Source of the DNA: JBPCNH01 sp051001455
GTDB taxonomy: Bacteria; Actinomycetota; CADDZG01; WHSQ01
Direction: 5' to 3'
Length of the DNA: 41,998 nt
NCBI GenBank assembly: GCA_051001455.1
Contig: JBPCNH010000042.1
Coordinates: 1 to 41,998 of the forward strand
In this document: positions 32,542 through 39,012 of the stretch, in pieces
Numbering within the stretch: position 1 is the first letter of the stretch
Layout: each line of letters begins with the position of its first letter
Position numbers and translations under genes: made by a program
The notes under the pieces: model-generated
Told to the model about the DNA's origin: nothing
The model's database searches: none
Seen by the model: only the letters and a program-made list of their open reading frames with translations

Positions 32542-33790
32542 CCGGTTCTCGGGAGGCGGCCGGGAGTGTCAGCCAGAAGCAAGCTCCATCCGGCTCCGCG
32601 TCCTGGTATCCGATCTCGCCGTCCATGGCTTCGGTGAGCGCCTTGACGATCGCCAAACCGTAGCCGACCGAGCCGGTTCCTTTCTCCACCCTGAAAGGCT
32701 CGAAGAGGTGCGGTTGCTCGTCTTTCGGTACGCCCGGGCCTCTGTCGGAGACGTCAACCCGGATATTGGAACCGTCGTTGTGCGCCGAAACCTCGACCGG
32801 CGGCTCGCCGTGCCGGAGTGCGTTCGACAGGAGGTTGAAGAGGATCTGATCCAGCCGTCGAGCATCCGCTCTAATGGTGACATCATCATCGATGTTCACT
32901 GCCACGTCCTCTTCGGTATCTAGGAACGCGACCGTGTGTGCCACCGCCGGAGCGAGTGACACTTCCTCTATCGTTAGATTGAGTCTGCCCTCTTCGAGAC
33001 GGGCCAGATCGAGAAGATCGTTCGCCAATGCTTCCAGACGCCGCGCCTGTTTGTCCGATGAGGCGAGCAGTTGTTGAGCGTTATCCTGGTCTATGGCGCC
33101 ACCCTTCTTCAGGAGAATGGCGATCGTCGCCCGGATCACCGTTAGGGGACTCCTGACGTCGTGGCCCAATGTCGACACGAGGCCCAGCCTGAGCCGGTCG
33201 ATCCGTTTCAACTCCGATAGAGCGTCTCGCAGCTGTGCCCTCTGTCGTACGAGATCACGCGCCATCAATCCGGCCACGGTCGCGATGATGCCCGCGATCC
33301 CCATCCTGAAGGTGATCGAGTTCAGTTCGAGTAGGTACCCGTAGCGATCGGACCCCCAGAGCTCCCGGAAGGTATAGATCGTGGTCACGAGTGCCCAGGC
33401 TCCGAGGGCGCCGCGAAGCTGGAACGAAGTCGCTCCTTCGAGAGGCAGGATGAAAAGAACCGCCCAGAGCGCAGATCCCGGATCGAAGGCGAACAGCCAA
33501 ACGAACCCGGAAAGTACGAAGATATCGAGCCCCAAACCGGCTACCGCGATAGCGCGGGCGCGGTCTACCGCTCCGGGCCGGCGGTACGAGAGATGAAGGA
33601 TCCCATTCCCGACTGCAAGTATCCCGACCAGCATCAAAGCCGCCGCTTGGAAGCCTTCCGGATAGGGGAGCGAGCTGTAGAACATGGTTTGGAAGAACGC
33701 CCACGGCACGCCGATCCATCGAACGATGATCATCACGCGTTGCGATCGGTGAAGATCTTTCCGGATGTCCCCGTCCCGAGCCGCGTTCAC
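32513..33790 (-). CDS. Orphan membrane sensor histidine kinase
   Basis: 425-residue two-component kinase. The N-terminal third (about 20-180) has roughly five to six membrane helices with very short loops, so the signal is probably sensed in or at the membrane. HisKA has phospho-acceptor His210 in STLGHDVRSPLTV. HATPase_c shows N box NLLSNALRHG, G1 DRGPGVP and G2 GSVGYGLAIV. There is no adjacent response regulator. The GTG start has a TATAGT box eight bases upstream and no ribosome binding site. It is convergent with tnaA, sharing 29 bp at the 3' ends, so antisense interference is possible (inference). Confidence 0.92.
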   Translation of the reverse strand: MNAARDGDIRKDLHRSQRVMIIVRWIGVPWAFFQTMFYSSLPYPEGFQAAALMLVGILAVGNGILHLSYRRPGAVDRARAIAVAGLGLDIFVLSGFVWLFAFDPGSALWAVLFILPLEGATSFQLRGALGAWALVTTIYTFRELWGSDRYGYLLELNSITFRMGIAGIIATVAGLMARDLVRQRAQLRDALSELKRIDRLRLGLVSTLGHDVRSPLTVIRATIAILLKKGGAIDQDNAQQLLASSDKQARRLEALANDLLDLARLEEGRLNLTIEEVSLAPAVAHTVAFLDTEEDVAVNIDDDVTIRADARRLDQILFNLLSNALRHGEPPVEVSAHNDGSNIRVDVSDRGPGVPKDEQPHLFEPFRVEKGTGSVGYGLAIVKALTEAMDGEIGYQDAEPDGACFWLTLPAASREPAKEPARTEQ

Positions 33791-33798
33791 GTCGGACG

Positions 33799-33804
33799 AC
33801 TATA
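33799..33804 (-). promoter_or_regulatory. Putative -10 box of the histidine kinase gene
   Basis: On the minus strand TATAGT precedes the GTG start (at 33790) by eight bases, without a ribosome binding site. The spacing is close to that of the other proposed leaderless promoters. Confidence 0.4.
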
Positions 33805-33836
33805 GCAACGGGGTTACTAGGTCCCCGGGTCCAGAC

Positions 33837-34352
33837 TCATCGCGGGTCGGTCGCCAATAGGTCCCAGAGATTGCAGTCGTACCAACCGTTGCTGCCTCTT
33901 GCTGCTTCTCTGACCACTCCTCGCAGGGAGAATCCATGTTTCTCGGCCAGACGATTGCTCGGTGCGTTCTCCAGGGCAGCACGTAGTTCCAACCGGTGCA
34001 ACCCTCTGACGGTGAAAGCCCATTCGATCGCTTGTCTCAAGCCCTCGGTCATGATCTTCCGGCCGCTGAGATCGCTCCGCAGCCAGTATCCGATCTCGCC
34101 CCAGCTCTGGACCGGCTTGGGAACGAGGATGCCGATGATCCCCGATGCTCGGCCGTCAACGGTCACGGCGAAGGCGATGTCGTTCGGATCATTGGCCGAG
34201 CGCAGGTAGTGAACAGATTCCTGCCTGTTCCAGTCGACCGCCCAACCCATCCACGGACTCAATTCGGGAAGCGACGCCTCGATCGCGTCCAAGAGATCGT
34301 CTAGGTGAGATGCATCCACTTGTTCAAGATGGACGTTGGGTGAAGAGTTCAT
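33837..34352 (-). CDS. GNAT N-acetyltransferase, RimJ/RimL type
   Basis: 171 residues with the full GNAT fold. Visible features: an N-terminal VDASHLDDLLDAIE helix, the central strand IGILVPKPVQSWGEIGYWL, and the acetyl-CoA pyrophosphate loop region SDLSGRKIMTEGLRQAIEWAF. Then come GLHRLELRAALENAPSNRLAEKHGF and VVREAARGSNGWYD, a signature for protein N-terminal or spermidine-type acetylation. The substrate is not predictable. A near-consensus -10 (TATAGC) lies six bases upstream of the ATG. It lies between the kinase and an alpha/beta hydrolase on the same strand. Confidence 0.9.
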   Translation of the reverse strand: MNSSPNVHLEQVDASHLDDLLDAIEASLPELSPWMGWAVDWNRQESVHYLRSANDPNDIAFAVTVDGRASGIIGILVPKPVQSWGEIGYWLRSDLSGRKIMTEGLRQAIEWAFTVRGLHRLELRAALENAPSNRLAEKHGFSLRGVVREAARGSNGWYDCNLWDLLATDPR

Positions 34353-34398
34353 ATGCGAGCTATATTGCCCCGCCGCCCGCCGAAGCGCTAGGTGGTGG

Positions 34399-35322
34399 CT
34401 AGGAGCCGGTCGAGGAGCGGCTCATCACGAGCTCCCTCATGGAAGAGACGGAGAGCTCGGCCGCGTCTGTTGAGGCGATGAAATCCAACAGCAACTCTGT
34501 GAATCTTTCGGGATCATCGCGATGGGGGAAATGGCCGGCGCGCTCGAAGACCTCGAATCTGCTTCCCGGCAGCATCTCGTGGGCCTCCCGTCCGTGCTTG
34601 ATCGGGATGAATCGATCCCGCCGGCCCCAGACGATCAATGTCGCAAGCTCTTCGGCTAGGTAGAGCTTGTCGCGCGCGTCGATGCGTTGACCACGCAGGT
34701 CGAGTACGGAGCGAGCAGTCAAGACGAAAGCTCTTCGTGTGTCCGGGTCCTGCAGACAGAGGAAGTGCTCGAGCACGTGCTCGATGGATGGAGGCGTCGA
34801 GAGGCCCAACTTAGCGAGAGGTGATAACGCGGAGCCTGCGATGCGCTTAGCGCGCTCACTCGTCGCGAGGCCCAGGAAGAGGTGAGCACCCGGAAGCGTC
34901 GCCGCGCGCAATAATGCTGTTACCTCTGGTCCCAGCCCGCCGCTACTTACCAGCACGAGGCGATCGCATCTTTTTGGGAACTGGTAAGCGAACTGCATGG
35001 CGATCCCGCCGCCCATCGAGTGACCGACGATCGTGACCGATGGGATCTGCAGCATCTCGAGCAGATCTCTCAGACCGGCTGCCTGGGCGCCGAGGGAATA
35101 GTCTCCTCGCGGTTTCGCCGATTGACCGTGCCCCAAAAGGTCTGGGGCGATCACGTCGTGATATTCGGCGATGTGAGGTAGCACGAGATCGAAGGTGTTA
35201 CAGCTTCCGGCGATGCCGTGGATGAAAAGGATCGGCGATCCGCTTCCGCCGCGTCTGAACACCATGTCGTGGTTGTGCAGGGTCAGTCGCTCGGTCCTGA
35301 TCTCTGGCAGCGTTGCGGCCAC
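34399..35322 (-). CDS. Alpha/beta-fold hydrolase
   Basis: 307-residue hydrolase. Oxyanion-hole motif FIHGIAGS, nucleophile elbow GHSMGGG with Ser102, acid in IVWGRRDRFIP, and catalytic His in FERAGHFPHRDDP are all present, so it is probably active. It has no signal peptide. The GTG start at 35322 is preceded by AGGGAGG on the minus strand. It diverges from the ring-cleaving dioxygenase, sharing a palindrome-rich intergenic region. MhpC-like C-C hydrolases act after ring cleavage, so a shared pathway is possible but is inference. Confidence 0.9.
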   Translation of the reverse strand: MAATLPEIRTERLTLHNHDMVFRRGGSGSPILFIHGIAGSCNTFDLVLPHIAEYHDVIAPDLLGHGQSAKPRGDYSLGAQAAGLRDLLEMLQIPSVTIVGHSMGGGIAMQFAYQFPKRCDRLVLVSSGGLGPEVTALLRAATLPGAHLFLGLATSERAKRIAGSALSPLAKLGLSTPPSIEHVLEHFLCLQDPDTRRAFVLTARSVLDLRGQRIDARDKLYLAEELATLIVWGRRDRFIPIKHGREAHEMLPGSRFEVFERAGHFPHRDDPERFTELLLDFIASTDAAELSVSSMRELVMSRSSTGS

Positions 35323-35337
35323 TCTTCCTCCCTAGCT

Positions 35338-35359
35338 CGTCGCCGGCGACGGGTACCCG
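35338..35359. repeat. Two adjoining perfect palindromes in a divergent promoter region
   Basis: CGTCGCCGGCGACG (35338-35351) immediately joined to CGGGTACCCG (35350-35359), between the alpha/beta hydrolase and the dioxygenase. A third palindrome GTACGTAC lies at 35396-35403, between the expected -35 and -10 of the dioxygenase promoter. They look like operator sites. Confidence 0.5.
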
Positions 35360-35407
35360 ACGAGGCTATAGGACGTGGAAAAGGGTTCCTACCTGGTACG
35401 TACGGGC

Positions 35408-35413
35408 TATCTT
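35408..35413 (+). promoter_or_regulatory. Putative -10 box of the ring-cleaving dioxygenase gene
   Basis: TATCTT about 34 bases before the ATG at 35447. Unlike many genes here, this one has a leader with a GGAGG Shine-Dalgarno sequence six bases before the ATG. Confidence 0.35.
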
Positions 35414-35446
35414 GCCCCGAAAGCACATCGATACTCCGGAGGCGAT

Positions 35447-36364
35447 ATGAAGCTCGAAGGCATCCACCACGTCACGGCCATCACGGGCGACGCGCCCCAG
35501 AACGTGGAGTTCTATACGGGAGTGCTGGGCTTGCGCTTGGTCAAGAAAACGGTCAACCAGGACGACCCGACCATCTATCACCTGTTCTACGCAGACGAGA
35601 AGGGCAGCGCGGGCGCGGACATCACCTTCTTCGAATATCCCGGCGCGCCTCGCGGCCGGGCGGGCGACGGCATGGTTCATCGCGTCGTTTTCAGGGCGGC
35701 ATCCGAGGAGGCGCTGGATTTCTGGGAGAAACGGATCGCAGCGGAGGGACTCACCACGGAACGAGTCCCGGGATCTCTCGTTTTTCCCGATCGCGAGGGC
35801 CTCGAGCTGGAGCTCGCCGTCGATACGTCCGGAGATGAGCCCCTGGAAGCAAACTTTGCCGAGGTTCCGCAAGAGTTCGCCATCCGGGGGTTCGACGGTG
35901 TTCATGCATATGCGAGTGAGCCCGGCCAGAGCAGCACCTTGCTCGAAGATGTTCTTTCCTTCACCTCGGCCGGCGACGGTGCGTGGATCGCCCGAGGAGA
36001 GCAACGCGGCGGCTTCTACCGCGTCGATCCAGCGCCGAGTGAAAGGCCTCTACAAGGGGGTGGAACCGTCCACCACGTCGCGTGGGCCTGCCCCATGGAC
36101 GAACACGATGCGTGGCACGAGCGCGTGCAGCGCTCCGGCATGCGGCCTACTCCGGTGATCGACCGGTTCTACTTCAGGTCGCTTTACTTCCGAGAACCAT
36201 CAGGTGTTCTCTTCGAGATAGCGACCTTGGGACCGGGGTTCACCGCCGACGAGGACCTCGATACTTTGGGCGAGGCTCTTTCGCTGCCACCTAATTACGA
36301 GCACTTGCGGGACAAGCTCGGGGATGTCTTGACCCCTCTTCCCGATCCGCGAGCTTGCCGCTAG
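35447..36364 (+). CDS. Ring-cleaving dioxygenase (VOC/glyoxalase fold, MhqO/MhqA-like)
   Basis: 305 residues containing two vicinal-oxygen-chelate modules. The first begins GIHHVTAITGDAPQNVEFYTG and the second carries GGTVHHVAWACP and SGVLFEIATLGPGF. The histidines of IHHVT/VHHVA and the Glu of LFEIA are the expected Fe(II)/Mn(II) ligands. This architecture fits hydroquinone or catechol-type ring-cleaving dioxygenases used in quinone detoxification. The open frame extends to 35375, but a GGAGG six bases before 35447 and the family N-terminus fix the start. The stop TAG ends at the IS110 left boundary. Confidence 0.88.
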   Translation: MKLEGIHHVTAITGDAPQNVEFYTGVLGLRLVKKTVNQDDPTIYHLFYADEKGSAGADITFFEYPGAPRGRAGDGMVHRVVFRAASEEALDFWEKRIAAEGLTTERVPGSLVFPDREGLELELAVDTSGDEPLEANFAEVPQEFAIRGFDGVHAYASEPGQSSTLLEDVLSFTSAGDGAWIARGEQRGGFYRVDPAPSERPLQGGGTVHHVAWACPMDEHDAWHERVQRSGMRPTPVIDRFYFRSLYFREPSGVLFEIATLGPGFTADEDLDTLGEALSLPPNYEHLRDKLGDVLTPLPDPRACR

Positions 36365-36384
36365 CGTCTAATGGGGTTGCAAGA

Positions 36385-36560
36385 CCTCATGGGAGGGTGA
36401 CCTCTCAGCCAGCCGAAGGGTGAGCACCGAAATGCGTTGAGGCCTTGAGCCTTAGTGCTAGATCGTGCCCCTTCGGTAGGCGAGGAGAGATGAGGGCTCG
36501 TGGGATGTCGTGCCAGTCAAGAGCACTGATCCATTAGACCGCCGCCTATCTTCTCGAGGC
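36385..36560 (+). ncRNA. Predicted IS110 bridge RNA
   Basis: Three consecutive structures are seen. SL1: GGGAGG/CCTCTC closed by a GTGA (GNRA) tetraloop, 36391-36406. SL2: outer stem CCGAAGGG...CCCTTCGG plus GCAC/GTGC with a 3-nt bulge (36413-36476), a 6x6 internal loop and a nine-pair apical stem. SL3: CGAG/CTCG with GAGAT/ATCTT (36481-36556), a large internal loop and apical CAGT/ACTG. In SL3, CCATTAGAC (36531-36539) is complementary to the element's left end (36366-36374), and GGGCTCG (36494-36500) resembles the right end GACCTCG (37847-37853). In SL2, 36451-36461 pairs over 11 bp (one G-U) with the restored target. Size and position match known bridge RNAs. Confidence 0.7.
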
Positions 36561-36595
36561 TGATGTCGTTGTCGTCGAGGTGAAAGGGGGGAAGT

Positions 36596-37813
36596 TTGGT
36601 CTTCGTCGGGATTGACTGGGCCGAGAAGCACCACGATGTCTGCATCGTCGATAAGGAAGGAGTCATCCTCGCCAGAGGCCGGGTCGCAGATGGCGTCGAG
36701 GGAGTCTCCAAGCTCCACGAGATGGTGGCTGACCACATCGAGGAGCCCGAAGAAGCCATCGTCGGTATCGAGCTCGACCGTGGACTCCTGGTCGGTGCTC
36801 TTGTCGCAGCCGGCTACGAGGTGTTCGCGATCAACCCGTTGTCGGTCGACCGCTATCGCGACCGCCACTCGACCTCAGGGGCGAAATCCGACCCCGGTGA
36901 CGCCAAGGTGCTTGCCGACATCGTGCGCACGGATCGCCACAACCACCGCCAGGTCGCGGGTGACTCCGAGCTCGCCGACGCGATCAAGCTCCTCGCCCGA
37001 ACACATCAGAACTTCGTGTGGCAACGCCAACGTCACATCAATCGGCTACGAAGCCACTTGCGGGAGTTCTACCCTCAGGCGCTTGAGGCCTTCGGCACCG
37101 ACCTCTCGTTCATGGACGCGGTTGCCATCCTGTCGATCGCACCAACACCGGAGCTCGGCCGCCGTCTATCGCTCTCGAAGATCGCCAGCGCTCTGAAGAA
37201 AGGCGGGAGGCAGAAGAACATCCAGACGCGGGCCGAGAAGATTCAGCTCGCGTTCCGTTCGGAGCAGCTCGAAGCACCGCCAACGGTGACTCGTGCCTAT
37301 GGCACTGTCACCTCGTCGCTCATGACGTTGATCGCCGGTCTCAACGAGCAGATCGCCGATCTCGAGAGGGAGATCGAATCGTCTTTTGAGAGCCACCCGG
37401 ACGCCAAGATCCTGCGCAGTCTTCCCGGACTTGGCATAGTCCTCGGCGCCCGGGTGCTAGCGGAGTTCGGAGATGACCGAACTCGCTACGTGGATGCTAG
37501 AGCGAGACGAAACTACGCAGGGACCTCGCCGATCACGAAGGCCTCCGGCAAGCACCGGGTCGTGCTGGCCCGCTACGCCCGCAACGAGCGACTGTTCAAC
37601 GCCTGTTACCTGTGGGCGTTCGCATCGTTGACCGCGTCACCCCCGGCTCGGGCCTACTACGACCGTCATCGGAGCCTGGGCAAGAGCCACAACCAGGCCC
37701 TCCGAGCTTTAGCGAACAGGCTCGTCGGGATCCTTCACGGCTGTCTCCGGCATGGTCAGACCTACGACGAGTTGGTCGCGTGGCCAGCAGTTGAGATGCG
37801 CACGGCTGCCTGA
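36596..37813 (+). CDS. IS110-family transposase (DEDD recombinase)
   Basis: 405-residue RNA-guided-type recombinase. The N-terminal RuvC-like domain has Asp7 (VGIDWAEKHHD), Glu59 (VGIELDRG), Asp99 and Asp102 (KSDPGDAK), a complete DEDD set. A coiled-coil linker lies around 240-265. The C-terminal Transposase_20 domain has RSLPGLGIVLGARVLAEFGD and the catalytic serine region YAGTSPITKASGKH, with Ser317 as probable nucleophile. The start is TTG at 36596, directly after a strong AGGGGGGAAG ribosome binding site; no frameshift or internal stop is present. All catalytic residues being intact, it is probably functional. Confidence 0.95.
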   Translation: MVFVGIDWAEKHHDVCIVDKEGVILARGRVADGVEGVSKLHEMVADHIEEPEEAIVGIELDRGLLVGALVAAGYEVFAINPLSVDRYRDRHSTSGAKSDPGDAKVLADIVRTDRHNHRQVAGDSELADAIKLLARTHQNFVWQRQRHINRLRSHLREFYPQALEAFGTDLSFMDAVAILSIAPTPELGRRLSLSKIASALKKGGRQKNIQTRAEKIQLAFRSEQLEAPPTVTRAYGTVTSSLMTLIAGLNEQIADLEREIESSFESHPDAKILRSLPGLGIVLGARVLAEFGDDRTRYVDARARRNYAGTSPITKASGKHRVVLARYARNERLFNACYLWAFASLTASPPARAYYDRHRSLGKSHNQALRALANRLVGILHGCLRHGQTYDELVAWPAVEMRTAA

Positions 37814-37856
37814 GCCCCAATCTGGGACGCCAAGCATCCGGAGGACGACCTCGGCG

Positions 37857-38546
37857 CTAAGAGTCGGCCGGACAGCCAGGGTAAATGGAGTCCTCTAACC
37901 GCTCCTGGAAGGGTTCGTCGTAGATCACTTTTCCGCTCATGAAAACGTACTTGTTTAGCTTTTTGCAGAACCGGCGTTCCTTCAGCACGATCCGTCCTTC
38001 GCGCCGCTGGAAGTTGCCGACGATGCAGCTGGGCTCACAGTCGTTGATGACGAAGACGCCGCGCCCCAGGGCTTGCTTTCGACCCCATCGGGACCAGCTC
38101 AGCTGTCTCGCCCTAAATCCATTGTCAGCACATGCAAGCGTCATACGACTCGGTTGCATGGTTCCCGCGAAGCAGTCCGCGACCACGAACGTCCTGGAGG
38201 GGTTCAAAGCTTGTTCCTCGGTTCCGAGAACGTGACGGATCAGCCGACTCGTATCAGGATTAGTGCGACAAGTCTCGTCTGTGTAATCGATCCGATGAGT
38301 ACGGTCAGTTGCGGTCGCGGCCTCTAGGTAGCTGAATTCCAACAAATGATTGGCGCGATCCAGGTAGGTGTTGACCTCTTCGTCACGGGGTACCTCAAGC
38401 CCGCTGCAGTCATCGAACGCGATGCTCGTGGGGGAGCTAACAGAAGGCGCCACCGGGATGCCGCTGGAGCTCACCTCGGAGTTGAGGGATGTACAGGCGC
38501 CTAGCAGCAACCCCCCAACCGCGAGCGCGCTCAATAACGGTCTCAT
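37857..38546 (-). CDS. Secreted lipoprotein of unknown function
   Basis: 229 residues. An N-terminal signal peptide ends in lipobox LGAC with Cys18, followed by a Ser/Pro-rich linker, so it should be a membrane-anchored lipoprotein. The C-terminal part has cysteine pairs and the pattern SWSRWGRKQALGRGVFVINDC-PSC-, which I recognise from other secreted actinobacterial proteins of unknown function. Probable disulphides: Cys47/94, 125/139, 169/173 and 194/226 (approximate). Its TAG stop adjoins the IS110 right junction and is preserved by the insertion. It is convergent with the dioxygenase across the element. Confidence 0.8.
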   Translation of the reverse strand: MRPLLSALAVGGLLLGACTSLNSEVSSSGIPVAPSVSSPTSIAFDDCSGLEVPRDEEVNTYLDRANHLLEFSYLEAATATDRTHRIDYTDETCRTNPDTSRLIRHVLGTEEQALNPSRTFVVADCFAGTMQPSRMTLACADNGFRARQLSWSRWGRKQALGRGVFVINDCEPSCIVGNFQRREGRIVLKERRFCKKLNKYVFMSGKVIYDEPFQERLEDSIYPGCPADS

Positions 38547-38703
38547 AGTTCATCTGACGCTACTCGCTAGCAGAAGGTTGCCCTCGCGGATGGTTCAACC
38601 ATCTTTCTTGTCCTGTCGCGAGCCCTGTGCTCGAGTCGCCTCGTAACCGATCTTCCCCCTCTGCCTCCTGGTCGACGGCTTGACAGATAGAACCGTGGGA
38701 TAT
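38547..38703. other. Intergenic region between lipoprotein and gene remnant
   Basis: No gene is seen. A consensus-like TTGACA (38680-38685) points to the right, with only a poor -10 (TATCTA, 38701-38706) at 15-bp spacing. Whether it is a working promoter toward the GGDEF-EAL gene is doubtful. Confidence 0.3.
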
Positions 38704-39012
38704 CTAGCTCGTTTCGTTGGGATCTTCGTCCGAGGCCAGCTTCAGGGACGTTTCTTGAGCTTCGCTGAAATGACGTTCCTGGATCGGCAAAGCCCAGTCG
38801 GTGAGATCGATGATCTCTTGCCGGCCTGCCGACTCCGCCATCTGCCTCAGCACTTTCCAGTGCCCGACCTCGCCGGCTTCGGCCATGGTCAAGACGGCCG
38901 CCCCGCCGCCCGCCCCGCCGCTGCCGAGGCGATTTCTCAAGATTTTTCCATTTTGCGCCGAAACACCTTTCAAACGTATGTCTACGTAATCCTGCGTAGA
39001 AAGGGACAACAT
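38704..39012 (-). pseudogene. 3' remnant of a ferritin-like/DUF892-type gene
   Basis: The minus-strand frame ends with a coherent protein-like segment, LTMAEAGEVGHWKVLRQ then TDWALPIQERHF and SLKLASDEDPNE. It resembles to my eye the C-terminus of actinobacterial ferritin-like helical proteins. The N-terminal part is not protein-like (low complexity Gly/Ala, then unrelated residues) and runs into the divergent GGDEF-EAL gene, so most of the gene is missing. The intact segment covers roughly 38704-38895. The assignment is from recalled similarity and is tentative. Confidence 0.4.

Larger units (their letters stand above)
36364..37856 (+). mobile_element. IS110-family insertion sequence, about 1.49 kb
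   Basis: Contains one DEDD transposase (36596-37813) with a long structured left end (about 230 nt) and a short right end (about 43 nt), the layout of the IS110 subgroup. There are no terminal inverted repeats, as expected. Both junctions contain GCG (36364-36366 and 37854-37856), which I take as the shared core. A second shared string, CTAA, lies just beyond (36368-36371 and 37857-37860), so the boundary is uncertain by about 1-4 bases. Joining the flanks at GCG restores convergent genes with their stop codons 2 bp apart. Confidence 0.8.

Noticed and set aside
36596..37813. Degenerate or frameshifted IS110 transposase
   Set aside because: A single uninterrupted frame with all DEDD residues and the serine motif is present.
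1979..38708. A 16-base exact match, CCGTGGGATATCTAGC, at about 1983-1998 and 38693-38708
   Set aside because: One match of this length is expected by chance at roughly this frequency in 42 kb; the second copy overlaps the 3' end of a remnant and has no CIRCE arm.
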